Assembly: GCF_958298935.1 (NCBI RefSeq)
Contig: NC_084942.1
Coordinates: forward strand, 8,563,501 to 8,627,500
Direction: 5' to 3'
DNA: 64,000 nucleotides
Source of the DNA: Phragmites australis
Lineage: Eukaryota; Streptophyta; Magnoliopsida; Poales; Poaceae
Under the pieces are notes generated by a model. The model did not search any database. It saw only the letters and a list, made by a program, of their open reading frames with translations, and was not told the origin of the DNA. The position numbers and the translations under genes are program-made. Below, piece by piece: positions 1 through 12,742 of this stretch (within the stretch, counting starts at the first letter, position 1; each line of letters starts with the position of its first letter).

Positions 1-2052
1 CACAATACATGTCTTGAGATTTTCAACAGACTGCTCGGTCCACTCAAAAAAGTCTGCAGCACCGAACACATTTAATATTATCAGACAGAATTTATTAAAA
101 GCAATTGTGGCTGCAATCTGGTGAAACAATACTTCTTTTTTCAAAATTATGAGGCAATACTTAGATCTTTCCGTTTACCACTGCTCTAGTTGTTGTGCCA
201 ATCTTCTATATGGTAGTAATCATTGTGCGAATTCCAGATAAGGACTTTTACAAATTTGCTTGCTTATCTATGCAAATTAATAATTTACTTGTTTTCTTAG
301 GAATACTTGCCATGACTTTGTTGAGGCTAAGTTTGTAGCTTATTTGTTGAATCTTATGGATAACAAATGTTTCTTAGTGCTTGCCTGCAGTTGGATATTT
401 TACATACAATTGCCTTCGTTTTTGAAAGTTAAATTCACCTATGTCTGCATCGGATGCTTCGGTTTATTTTATTCATAGGCTTGTGCATGATCCATTTTTA
501 ATTTACCTGGCATTTTGATGATTGCTTGATTTCTAGCTGTCATGCACAACTGCCTGTACACAAGGGTTTATTGAACATTGGTTATTCTCATCACTATTCA
601 TTTATTTTCAGCAACCCCAAAACAATTCGACCAAAGATGAATGAACTTCCATACAGATGTAATGGCATGTTGTAGGCTTGGGGTAGAGAAAGTATTGGGT
701 ATGAGGGAGGGAGGTGGATGTTGGCTTTGGACCTTGTGTCCTGGAGCTGTAACTAAAATAGATGGATTAGATAGAGATGCGAATAATAAGGAAGGAGAGA
801 AGAGCTCAGCTCGAAAAGAACATGATACATGAAGGATAGGGAAACATAGAAACAAGGTGGGTAATTCTATATTTTGTCTAATCTGAAAGAAATTTCTCCA
901 TCCTCTTAGATAATGGTCGGCCTAGTGAACTCAGCTAGAAGTAAGATGAATACAACTAATTGATAAGATGGATATATACTAAATGGAAGGATATCTGCTA
1001 CAGTCCTAGGCGACTATTTGCTGCTTTATGTGCCTGCTGTTACTTCTTTGTGTGCCAAAACACTTCTCCCCTCAAAAGACATGTTGCGGGTACAAATCAG
1101 CAACTATGCCCTCCTAGGATTTTGAGATTTTGATAATTATCATTTAGTTTACTTTCATCTTATCATTTAGTTATTTCCATCTTTTTTCTAGATAAGTTTG
1201 TTAGGTCCACCATTAACTAATGGGATGGAGACATTATTTTCTAATGAAGCAAAAGAATAAGAATTAATTACTTGTCTATCTCCCTCATTGTGTCAAGTAT
1301 GTTGTTTTTATCCTGTCGAGCTCTCCTACTCCCCTTAGATATTGTTCACATCTATCTGAACCACGGCTACAGGATGCAATGCTATAGAGCCATGTCCACT
1401 TATCTCTGGCTCATTCCTAATACGTTCTCTACCTGAACTCATAATGTAGATTAACTATTAGACTGAACAATGAAATTTTTTTAGTGGTTTTATAGTGAAA
1501 CTGTAAGTTTGATTGTATTTTCCAAAAACTTGGATCTTTGAGTGACATATAATTAATTTTGTATCCTAAAAAAAATACTAGGTTCCACTGGGATTTGAAT
1601 CCAGGTTGCCAGATTAAAAATCTAAAGTTGTCCCTTGATGATATTTATCACACAACATATCCAACAAAACGTAAATAAATTTATTAATCTGTGTCTTATT
1701 CTTTTGTGATGTATGTCATTTGACAATCGCAATAGCTGAAAAATGTATCTTTGAAAATATTGGTAAAGCAGTTTTTTGACCACATTCGATGATATGTGTG
1801 AACTTGTTTGAGTATCATGCTGGAAGTTTGGCATGTTAGAATGCACCCATGCCACGGTCGCATAAATTTGTGATTGTATATGCAACATAGAGCACACTCA
1901 AAATTATGAAATTTTAATTTGGTTCAAATCTAAGGCTGAGGCAGAGTAATCCATGGAATGTAGTGAATAGAGGACAATATAACTCAGACACTCAGTTAGC
2001 ATAGTCCCAAATCTACATTGAATGGTGGCCAAATTCAAGCTATAAAATAGAA
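1..2052. other. Intergenic stretch, no gene recognised
   Basis: AT-rich sequence on both strands with only short chance open frames. I see no recognisable protein domain, splice-flanked exon or terminal repeat. A tRNA T-arm-like stretch near 1590 on the minus strand was examined and rejected. Confidence 0.5.
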
Positions 2053-2926
2053 GAGTAAAATGCATCACAGGTCCTCAAACTTGTCAAGCTGTGTTATTTA
2101 GGTCCACAGACTTTCAAACTGCAGATTTGAGCTATTAATATTGTTAAGTCGTGCATCATGAGTCCATAACCCTTCGCGTCCCTCTCTGGTGTACATGTGG
2201 TGTGCCACCCGGGCGCCTGTGTGGCGTGCCAAAAATTTTAAAATAAAAAATAGAAAAAATCAGAAAAATCAGGAAAATAGAAAAAACAGATTTTTAAAAA
2301 ACAGAAATAATAGAAAAAAAATCAGAAATAATAGAAAAAATCAGAAAAATGGAAAAAAATCAGGAGAAAAATAAGGACTCATGAATGTCACTAGTCTACA
2401 TGCAACACGTCCTGGCATCTATATCCACATGCAACACGTAATGTCACTAGTCCACATGTGCAACATTAAATAATGCAGATATACATGCCAGAAAGAATAA
2501 AAAATTAAAGAGTATGTAGGACGTGTTGCATGTGGTCTAGTGACATATTACGCTATACTGCCAGTTAGCAATAGGCTCACTCGTTGGTCTTTCCTATTCT
2601 AAATCCTTCCTAAAAGTAAAATGTGTTATAAAATAGGATGTGTTGCATGTGGTCTAGTGACATATTTATGCGTCTTGATTTTTTCTATTATTTGTGATTT
2701 TTTTTAAAAAAATTCTGATTTCCCCCCCTGATTTTTTCTAATTTTTTCTGATTTTAAAATTTTTTGGCACACCACCTCTGCACTAGAGGGGGGGGGGGGG
2801 GGCGTAAAGGGTTATGGACCTGTGATGCACGACTTAACAATATTAATGGCCAAAATCTGCAGTTTGAGAGTGTGGATCTAAATGACACAACTTGACAAGT
2901 TTGAGGACCTGTGGTGCATTTTACTC
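2053..2926. mobile_element. Non-autonomous Mutator-like foldback element (874 bp)
   Basis: The two ends are long inverted repeats: GAGTAAAATGCA at 2053 is answered by TGCATTTTACTC ending at 2926. The arms stay alignable for at least about 130 bp at roughly 85-90 percent by eye. They probably continue inward for about 290 bp, because the A-rich left part (2230-2360) is complementary in style to the T-rich right part (2660-2765). The flanks AAAATAGAA (2044-2052) and AGAATAGAA (2927-2935) match at 8 of 9 positions, and a 9-bp duplication is the Mutator superfamily hallmark. No transposase is present. The centre repeats a block around the word TGTTGCATGTGG in both orientations, so a transcript would fold into a long hairpin. 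A run of about 17 G lies near 2788-2804. Confidence 0.75.
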
Positions 2927-2935
2927 AGAATAGAA

Positions 2936-5580
2936 TTAGTAAATCATGGTATAATACGACTCTAAATATGGGAACTTTTTCGTCTGAATAATGTGGAATA
3001 GTGATACAACAACACAACTTATTATTATCACTCAATTTAGCATGCAAAAACTATCATTATACTAAACTGTGTGCAAATTTGAAGCACAGTAGCCCATTGG
3101 TGTCTATTTTCGTGCTCATTTGAGCTTTTGTTGTAGTTCCAAGTCCAACTACCCCACAATGGGCCATGTGCACGCTTTTGCTTGCAATGCTCAATGAAAT
3201 GTGTTGAGGAAAGCAATTATGTTCCATATTTTAACCTATTCACCTTGAATTCAACAGAAACTGAATTCAGTTTTCCCAGTTTTGTATTGTTATTGTTCTG
3301 GTTATCTTCTTTTTCCTTTTTCCAGATGCTAGTATCTGTCACTGTCTTGCTGCTGGAACCGAGGATATAAGGGCCACTCACCATTTTTACATAGTTCAGA
3401 TGGTGGCATCATTGCAAGTTATTTTGAAAATGCCATACGGAAGGTGAAAGGATGCCAGGATGGCGCTTGAGATGCTGTGATGATGCTCTTGAGCTGAAAT
3501 ATTATATCATGATGTCACCCGTAAGGTCAACTAACCTCAAGGCTTTCTTAGCAACTTCCATCATCTTTTGGGCCATTTGCTATTTCAGCCACCAGGCTTT
3601 GTCATAATTGTAAATTCACCACTGAATTTGTTGAAATTGCTATTGTGCCACTGAAAACACGCGTAATAGCATGTTCTGACACTGAGTTGTTATTGGCCAT
3701 TTACACCTTTAGGTCCACAAGTATGACTGCACAAAATACCATCATATCCCTATTGTTTATTTTAAATTTGCCACTGCATCTGTTACAGAACATGGGAATT
3801 ATGGTCTTTTGTGTGGGCAAACATGTAGACCTAATGGTGTTAATGCCTACTAAGGACTCAATGGCAAGGGACCCCCATTCCCTATGTTCTCAATGGCACC
3901 ACAACATTTTCATTGACTTGGATGGCACTTTTACAATTGAACATGTTTGGGATGACAGAGTAGCAATGCTCCAGCACATGCAAGTGAGATAATTTTTTAG
4001 TTTGTTCGAAGAGGCAATGCTGAGCAAATGAGGGCTGGTACTGCTGTGCTGAGAAATCTGTCTACTGAAGTTGCAGCTGTAGATGAACAAGCTCCTGCAG
4101 AAGTAAACCTGCCCAGGCTGTGTGACTCCATGTCGTCTTCTTCTACAGGGAAAGTTCTGGCGGAACTCACTTTCATGACTGGAGTTGCTGTTGACAGAAA
4201 CTCGATAACCTGTCAAGGTCCAGAGGCACACTGGTGATTTCACATTTTCACACTTGTCTTTAAGGAATTTCAGATGGGAGAATGCCCTTGAGCTTGCCAA
4301 ACTGCGGTCTGAGGTTTTGGCCCATAGAACGCATGAGCAATTATTTCATATGAATAAAGGCTCCAAGCAATTTCATATGAATAAAGGCCCTGTTGCAGTA
4401 CAAGAAACGGAAAACACGCGGAATACGTGAAATGGTACCAGTGGCACTACTATGTACACTTGGAACGTTATCATTTCGCTGTTGTCAAATCTTTTAGTGC
4501 TGTACTCAATATATTCCTGCAACCAAATGCCATTGTGTTATGTGTAATGAAAAGAAATTAGCTTGCCTTGGATATAACTGGTGGTTGCTGGAAACATCCA
4601 CTCTCAGAATCCCAAGAATTTCAGCTGGTTCTCTACGTGCTGTGAATGGTCTTTTGAGTAATCTGATAATGTGCTAAGGTTCTTTGCCATCTTTGAAGGC
4701 CTAGCTGAGTTGCTGGTGCACCTAAGAAGTGAATTGGGTCTTGTTGCTCCAAAGTTTCTTCGTTCCCATTAGCGTTGTTTTAGTTCTGTTGCGATAATTT
4801 ATGAGCTGAAAGTGTGTCCGTTCAATCAGAGAACAGTAGTTTACAAACATGGGATGTACATCGGGGGCCCAGGAACTATGGTTTTATGGTTTGAAGGGAA
4901 CGGGAAGATCAAAGCTTAACCCTGACTCACTTGTCCACCGCGTCGTGCTGGTACATTTGCTCTGCGCGGCTCGATCATTTTCTGCGTGAAAGCGCAATCC
5001 GTTTCCTAAAAAAAATTAGAGCTGGGACAATAAAATCACTCGTGCCGAGCATTGCATTTTCCTTAGGAATTGCCTCTAGGCGGCCTACATGAACCTGATC
5101 TCTCGCATCTTACTAAACTGAAGTACTTGCAACCCATCAGGGGTGTGGATAGCAGGTTCATTGTGTTATCACACAGCATGCAATTGACCCAAGAGGGGCG
5201 CAAAATTTAGGTGCCGGCGAAGTCATTCTTTTCCATGACCATGGCGAGAATCCTGGACCCACTGCACTTCGGTAGAGGCTCAGGAGAGCGATGGGCATGG
5301 TTGGTGCGGTCGAACTTTCCAGCATGACGTTGAAGAAGCCGCGCCACTCGGAGTAGTTGGAGTGCGGATGTTGGTGACCTGGATCGCAGAGGAATAGAGT
5401 GCTCAAAGCTGCTGGAAGCAATCTAAATCTGTTTTGGTTCCAGTTTGTAGTATCCTGGCCCCAAATGAATCCTTCGCAATGCTAGATTGGCTTTGTATAC
5501 ATGACATGTCCTTAAGATAAATTTTCAGTGGTACAACAGGGTCATATACAATATGACTTCACCTTCGGATTGATAATGTT
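2936..5580. other. Intergenic stretch with exon-like scraps on the plus strand (3.3-4.4 kb)
   Basis: No intact gene. On the plus strand between about 3320 and 4400 there are several short open blocks edged by splice-like signals: an acceptor TTTTTCCAG before 3325, a donor GTGAGAT after the block ending near 3984, an acceptor TTCTTCTACAG near 4149, and an acceptor AATTTCAG near 4271. The blocks do not join into a protein I recognise, and stops interrupt some frames, so this may be a decayed gene 3' end or chance. An 18-bp sequence containing TTCATATGAATAAAGG occurs twice near 4345-4389. From about 4400 to 5580 I see nothing further. Confidence 0.3.
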
Positions 5581-5582
5581 AC

Positions 5583-7240
5583 ATGATTTAACGTGAAAAA
5601 ACTCTCTAAAGTGAAGATAAAAAACCACGAAAGATAAATCTGTATTATGATGACTTAGGATATAAGTAAAGGGTTGACCCATCATATGTGACCATCACAT
5701 ACACTAAACTGATGGTCTTAAAAAAATATGAATCACATAACATGATTATTAATGGTTCCTTTGAAATAATAATCTGGATGAAGATATAATGTGCAATCAA
5801 CAAAGTATAAAGCATCTGCAATAGACCTCTGCAATTACGAGCGGATGTATCCGTCTCTAAAACAACAAGAGCATACTTAATGTCGTACCAAATGTTATAG
5901 CATCTATACAACATATTTCGTATTAAACCTCTCTAAATGAGCGAAGAAAACAAAAACATATTGTATTTGTAATACCAAACGTTGTAGTATCTAGTAGAAA
6001 AAAACCTTTTCTTTTCCACTCAGAATCCTTCACCTTGACTCAATGCAGAGCAAAATCTTCACTTTCAAATAACAAACTCTGAAGATAATTTAGAAACTAT
6101 TAGACTGACATGAATATGTTGTTGAAACATCTATAATAATTAGATCAAAGTGATCAAATAAAATATTATCTCAATCTCTTCTCAAACAGCGTGAATAACA
6201 AACCAAATATAATAGCACCAATAATAATACCAAGGAACAATAAAACATACCATCGGTGAAAGAAGGTATATATCAACAATCAGCTGTATAACTTAGGGTG
6301 TGACCCACTACCAAATAGCCGGCACAAACAAAACGTAAGGATTACGTTGCTTGGCATAATACTCACTCAAAACTAATAAAAACCACCATATGAATATGAA
6401 ATAAAATAAATCAGCATGGAAGAATACCCAAATTTACATTGCTCCGTTGCTTGATAATATCCTTGGTGTAAATCTTTAGGTATATGTAGAAATTTCAGTA
6501 AAAAAGTCACTACAAATTTCTTGGTAAACGCATCATTCAAATCTACATGTCAAAACTGTTTGTATCTTACTTACCATAAAGAAAATCTTATATCATAATC
6601 TAACAGTGGAATATCATATTTAATAAAAAGTCATATCTTAGAAATAAAAATAGCAACGGAATAACTGGTCCCTTTTTTATTTGAACTCCGAGGTGAATCG
6701 GAAAACTGGTCTGTGATGTATGTTGCTTCTCGTCGGAAAACCAGTCGGCTGAACGGGTTGGCTGCTCAGGACTTGGCTGGCTGGGAGATCAAAGCCGATG
6801 ATCGGGCTAATTTCTTCGGTCAGGCCGGGAAACTCGCAGCAGATGTCTCGACGCCGTCACAAGCCAGCAGCAGATCGCCTCTCTTGGAGCGAGGCAGCAA
6901 ATTTGTTTCGCCCGGATCAAAGTCGCGCGTCTGGCAGCAGATCAGCGGCGCGACGAACGAACTGGTGTTGGCGGCGCGCAGAAGACGGAGACACTGTAGA
7001 CCGATCAGGCTGCAGATGAATAGAACGGTAGATCTGATCTAATTTTTTTTCTCGCACTCTCTTGTCGCATCTGGTTCTGGTGTCACTTATTAGGATTTAA
7101 GATATGAGAGGCACGATTTAACGTGAAAAAACCTTTCAAAATAGAGGTAAAAAATCACCGAAAACAAATCTATATTACGATGATTCAAAGTACAAGTACA
7201 TGGGTTAACTTATATTTATAGACGCAGTTGGACTTATTCG
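5583..7240. repeat. Pair of direct repeats flanking about 1.45 kb, probable old LTR or TRIM-like remnant
   Basis: A block starting GATTTAACGTGAAAAAAC at about 5586 recurs in the same orientation at about 7117 and can be aligned by eye for roughly 75 bp with scattered substitutions. Both copies contain AAAAAACCAC or AAAAAATCAC and then a CTRTATTA(T/C)GATGA word. The arrangement resembles two long terminal repeats or their fragments. The sequence between holds a more GC-rich patch (6700-7050) but no recognisable gag or pol. Termini, target duplication and primer site were not found, so the element class is open. Confidence 0.35.
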
Positions 7241-10200
7241 ACTAAAATTTAAGGTATAATATCTAACCCATAAGATCTTTGAAAGAAACTGAGGTTAAGT
7301 TTCACACTAAACCAGTCGAATCCATGCAATTAGAATCCCAAATGCTGCTGATTGCCGCGTCCATCTCACAGACAAGTGGCATGTGAATTGATAGGCAGAC
7401 TGCTCAGTTACTTGATGTGATGCATCTCAAATTGCAGGAGATCGGTGAATGCCTTCCTAACCTATAGAGCATGCTTTGAGCTCCGAAGATGGCTCCAGTT
7501 AGTGCCGTCCCTGTTTGGATCTTACTGAGCATGCTTGCTTTAATTTCTCTGGATGCTTCAACTTAGTTGTTCCAGGTAAGGATCTGAAAGATGTAAGAAA
7601 CCTTGACCGACTTCAAGCCAGATAAGCACAAGCGATATCTTGTGAAGATAATTGTGATCGATCTTGGCAAGACCTCTGGACGTAATTCCTGCTAGCCAAG
7701 TAACAAACAAGGTTGTAAAAACCTGATCAATATTTATTTCTAAGGGAAAAATTGATAATTACAACAAAAATTGCTACCTGTGTCAGAAAGGAACCTGAGC
7801 AATGTTTATAAACACTCACCTCATATCTAAATCAGGATGAGTGTCTGAGAGGATCGGAGCGTTTGGTTCTCAGCTGCAAAACGTGGCAACTTGGACAGGA
7901 GGACATCTTCGAATAATCAGCAGGTGGATGGATCATAGGACGAGTAGGGCGCAAGTGTGCAGAGGATGCGGCCAAGTCCTTTTGCGAAGAGACGCAGGAC
8001 GTCAGATACAGATGAGTACGTAGAACAAATGAAGGTGCATCTATGGCCACATGAGACTCCAAAGGAGGTGATCTACATAACAAATGGAGCATCAGAACTT
8101 CTCACATTAGCTGCCCACACCTTTCCAATCAGCCGAATTGGAAAGATTAACAATAGTAAGCCTCTGTAATTAGCTACAAGTTAGCCAAGCTTGCAAGTGT
8201 GAGTCCAGCAGCATATAACTTGTTGATAGAAGTGATTTTCTGATTTAGTGTTCACTGATCAGAACGAAAAGAACTCCTTTCTTATGGGAAGTTCTTATCA
8301 AGTAAATATTATTTTAAACAATATTTTTAAAATAAGTATAAACCACGCCCTGACTAATTTCCAGAAATGGGCAGCAAAAAAACAATAAGAAGTAATCACA
8401 CAATTCAGGGTGAAAATAAGAAAAATACAAAGATGTTTTTAAAGTTACCTTTGGTGCTTAGAAAATGAACATCTTCTTAAGTCTTGAGACACAGTAGAAA
8501 AAAAGAACCTGGGGTATTTTTTCCCACGATTTTTACTGCATTGAAAGAAAAAATAACAAATTTAATGGAGGAAACTTCCATGTATGGAATCGAAGAGGGA
8601 AACAAAGTATATGGTATACTAGTCCTCTTATAGTTCTCAAAAACTAAATATTATAGGTTGTTGACTTATACCCTGAAAAATTCCACTCTGATAAAAAATT
8701 TAGTAATAATGCAACTAAACAGTTCATTATCTGGCATGTAACCATGTCCAAGACCGGGTCACAGTTGCCTCAGCTGTACCAGACTGTCAGTGTGCAGGTG
8801 TAGGGGTGTGCATGTGTATGCGTACTCTTGGGTGCACTATAATCTAAAGAGACATGCATGCCATTTATTTTACAAATATATGAATATTTTGGCAAGATTT
8901 ACAAAAGAAATTCATATGGAAAATCAAAACTGATGTCGTGTTATGGTATGGAATGTTCAGACCAATTCAGTAACTTACTTAAAACCATCAGCGTTGATCT
9001 GCTGTGAGCCTGTGACCGACATTTGCATAATTCCATACATGCAGGTCTGACATGGAAACCATTATAATCCTATTTAGGGAATTTCAAGAAACTCGAATTA
9101 ATTTCTTGTGCAAAAGAAACATCATAGGGTTCTAGCCAGTACCTTCCGCATTATTTCAGCAGGAAAAAAAAATATAAAGGAAAGATGTAAGTTTCAGCAC
9201 TTCACAAATGTAATGCTGTCCAACTGGAAAGAAGTAAACCAAAATACAGGATTCAGCATATGGATATTGGAATCATTTACCAGATTAGATTTCCATATAA
9301 AGGTAAGAAGAGGATTGTACATACAAAATTTGTAGAAGCAGACCAGCACAAACTGAAGTCTGAAGGTCCTTTTGGCTTACTGCAGATACAACGTGTGCAG
9401 GGGGCTGTATGCAATAGCCCAATAAATTAAGGTCTAATGAGAGTTGAACGCTCACAAGAATGTATCATCATATAGTTCAAGAATTATTTCTAACATGAGT
9501 ACTTGGAGCAAATGAAATTTGATAAATTAAGCAATACTTTCTCCATGTTGACTGTTGCAGTGGCAGAATATTGCCTGAATCAACCACAATTTTTGCCAAC
9601 ATACGTTACACGGCCACATGAGGCTGCAAAGGAGATGACCTACAAAACTGAAGTAAAATTGTAACTTACAGGACAGCGTACAATATGTATTTGAAATAGA
9701 GAAGATTGAAAACGTTGAGGATCTTACATTTCCATCACAGGATAGCCATATGTGCACATGCGCAGTTGAGAAGAATACAAATCATTGGAATATGTTACAT
9801 TCTGATCTAGTGCTATCTGGTCAGAACAAAAGAGTGCATTCCTTGTTAGTAATCTTATATCATGACATAACTCATATTGAACTTTGATTGTTGAATAGAC
9901 TTACATGTATGCTTTAAGCCATTGCTGTCAATTACAACTTTGACTTTTCCAGGGAAAAGAATTTACTTTAGCACCTTTCAGCCCAAAGTTCTTATAAATA
10001 TGGAACTTCAATGTACATGTATGCTTCTGAATTTCCGATCTTAATTGTGAATGTCCAAAACAACAGACAATTCAAACATCATTATTTTTTCACAAATACA
10101 AACAAAAGATAATCATATCACAGTTTCCTTTGGAGAAGGATTTCTAACAGCAGGAAGATTCAACTCAACTTCCTCATGTGCGCAACAGTGTGGTCTGAGG

Positions 10201-10400
10201 AAGAACTCAACAAGCCTAGACGAATGTACAGCTAGCCATGTACTGTAGATTGAAATAAGAAGTGTTCATGTCAAGCAGCAGTTTTGGAATAGGGCATTTG
10301 TAAAAAATGGCTTGACGTTCACAAGATGAGGAAAATGTAAAGTGCCACTACCCTGCATTTGTATAGTCTGATTCGAGCATTGTACTATGTTGTTAGTTAA
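7241..10400. other. Intergenic stretch, low-level duplicated words only
   Basis: No gene recognised. A segment near 8040-8085 (GGCCACATGAGACTCCAAAGG) is echoed in diverged form near 9610-9650 (GGCCACATGAGGCTGCAAAGG), followed by similar purine-rich words, suggesting an old duplication. Open frames around 7832-8169 have no family resemblance that I can support. Confidence 0.35.
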
Positions 10401-11036
10401 GATGATCCAATGGAGATTATCTGGAAAACAAATAGTAGTACAAAAATATTCAGCGCTAGCTCTTGGCTCTTTGCAATCGAAACAGGAATGGCTAAAATAA
10501 CTAATCAATACATACAGACATAAGGCTCATTATACTTCATTGTTCAAGCAAATTGAGAAATGCAGCAAAACATAATATAAATCACCATGTGAGAACAAGT
10601 TATTCCTATGTTGAGTAGAGATGGAGAATATCAGAGTTGAGAACTTAAAACAATTTCATAGCTAAAATAATAATGATGCAATATTTTCTGCAGCAGTACC
10701 TTAAGTCTAATGAGCAATATTTTATGCTACTTATGAGGCTCCAATAGAGATTATCTGGAAAACAAATAGTAGTATGAAAATATCCAATGTTAGCTCTTGT
10801 CTCTTTGTAATCAAAGTAGGAACTGCTGCAATTACTGAGGAATAGATACCGACATAAAGTTTAATACTCCATATTAAGCAAGTCGACAAGTGCAGAAAAG
10901 CACAATGTAAATCACTCTGTCCGAAGTCCTGTGTTGAACAGAGAAACGAGAATTTCAGAGTTCAGGTCTTAAAACAATTTCAGAACTAATTTCAGAACTA
11001 AAATAATTAGGATGCAATATTTTCTTCAGCAGAACC
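10400..11036. repeat. Diverged tandem duplication, period about 335 bp
   Basis: CCAATGGAGATTATCTGG at 10407 recurs as CCAATAGAGATTATCTGG at 10741, followed in both copies by the same AAACAAATAGTAGTA word. Downstream, CAATATTTTCTGCAGCAG near 10679 recurs as CAATATTTTCTTCAGCAG near 11015. The offsets are 334 and 336 bp, so this is one tandem duplication with small indels. It lies 1.7-2.3 kb downstream of the NLR stop codon (the NLR is on the minus strand) and could be untranslated or simply intergenic. Confidence 0.6.
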
Positions 11037-12742
11037 TCAAGGCAACTGGCATGTACTTGAAACAGGTTCGATAAGCAGAGAAGCATTCTCTTAGACTGGC
11101 CAAACTCAACATTTCTGCAGGACGAAATAAGTTCAGAATGAACATACTGTTGCTGCAAGTACTGAGGATGCAGGCTTATTTCTGCAACAATACCTAAGGC
11201 AATTTGGAAATAGTTGAAGCAGGATTTGCAATCTGGGAAGCCCTCTGAAACTGCTGAACTCACATTTCAAAATTAAAACCAACATCTGTCAGCACTGGAC
11301 TAGGTGAAAATGGGTTAAGAGAATGGAGGTAATCTCCATGTATGATATAATGAAAGTGAAAGAAAAGAAAGGAGAACTAACATTATAATTCATATCAACT
11401 TCTTCTGAAGTGATACATAATATATTGTTTTTATCTTTCTAGATGGGTTTACCCACAAAATCATGTGCAAGGCAGATAAGATGTGCACAGGAAAAACAAA
11501 CAGGTACATTTTTTTAGCATGTGGGTCTTACCTTGTCTGGAAGTAACGATAATCATCTCTAGTAATCTCAGATGATCCTAACATTAGCTTAGTAATGCGT
11601 TTCAGGTTCTTCAGGACACCACATAATTTTATCAGATCCAAGAAACATGGGAATACTGAAACGACTTATTGCTGATCTGGATTGCCTCAGAGAGCAACCT
11701 TTGTCTTGATTGAAAATCATATGGTCTTGGAGATCATCGAATGCACAGAATGAAAAATTCAGTATGTATCTGAGTAATACAAAATGTAATGAAAAACTTT
11801 GACTGTTAATTTCTCTTAAAATATGTTGTCAATTGCTATAAAATCAACATCATATTAAAAGTACTTTGAAATACAAATCTATTGAAAAATTTTGTATACT
11901 AAACATGCATATAATTTGACTAATTGTCGGTCAAAACTTATGAAGTTTACTTTTTTGAAACAAAATACGCCTTACAATCTTGAACAAAGGGAGTAGCTCA
12001 CAGTCCGTCAGGAAATGTAGCATGCATGAAAAGCGTTAACTCTATTGATGGAGGCATAATATGAAGACAGGTAGTTTCTTACTAAGCAAAAGGTGATCAT
12101 GGTTCCCATTAAGATACCTATATCATGTTGATAACCATATTGATCGCACAGTAGAATAAAGTCCACTTGATCAGGTTGAAAAACTACTTTGTATGTCCAG
12201 TCTCTATATGCCACATAAGTATTTTTTTCAAAAACTCTCCGACCCAATGGTTAAATTAAAAAAATCACAAAGATAATAAGAAAGACTTAATTGCCTGTGA
12301 GCAAATTTCTTGCTATTACGTTGCGTCAACTATAATACTGGAAGATTGAAACTACTCAAAGAATAGAAATTTCGATTAATTTCTACAAACTGTAGATCAA
12401 CAAAGTGTCGATTAAATTTCTAAATAGTATATGGGACTATGGAGTGATTTTGCATAAAGGCAGCATACTAACCAGTTTTATGTACCGATTGAAGATTCGA
12501 ACTTAGAATCTTGATGCTTGCCAATTCAGAACCGTGCATGGACATATAGAGAATGCCAAGAGGCTAGAAGAACGTACAAAATCCATGAAGAGCCCTGCGC
12601 AGAAGGTTAAAACAACTAGGTTACTTAGAGCACTGCAATGAACCAGACACGAAGAGAATGGCTTAGGCGGTTACGAGGTACGGAAAGGCAAGGGAAATTG
12701 ATGGTACAAATGGGAAAGTGTTTGTTACCTTGGATTAGCCAG
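11037..12742. other. Region downstream of the NLR gene; probable 3'UTR and intergenic DNA
   Basis: No coding region is supported. Thirteen bases after the NLR stop codon the minus strand reads CCAAG followed by GTAACAAAC (GT at 12728-12727), a good 5' splice site, so the transcript may carry a 3'UTR intron. The matching acceptor and the poly(A) site were not identified. Confidence 0.4.

Noticed and set aside
1588..1660. tRNA-like T-arm and anticodon-stem-like words on the minus strand (GGATTCAAATCCCAG)
   Set aside because: No convincing D-arm or 5' acceptor strand could be paired, and the T stem has a mismatch. At best a tRNA fragment or chance B-box.
5158..5421. 87-codon minus-strand frame with balanced composition
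   Set aside because: No recognised motif, no splice-supported extension and no conserved neighbour; could not be supported as a gene.
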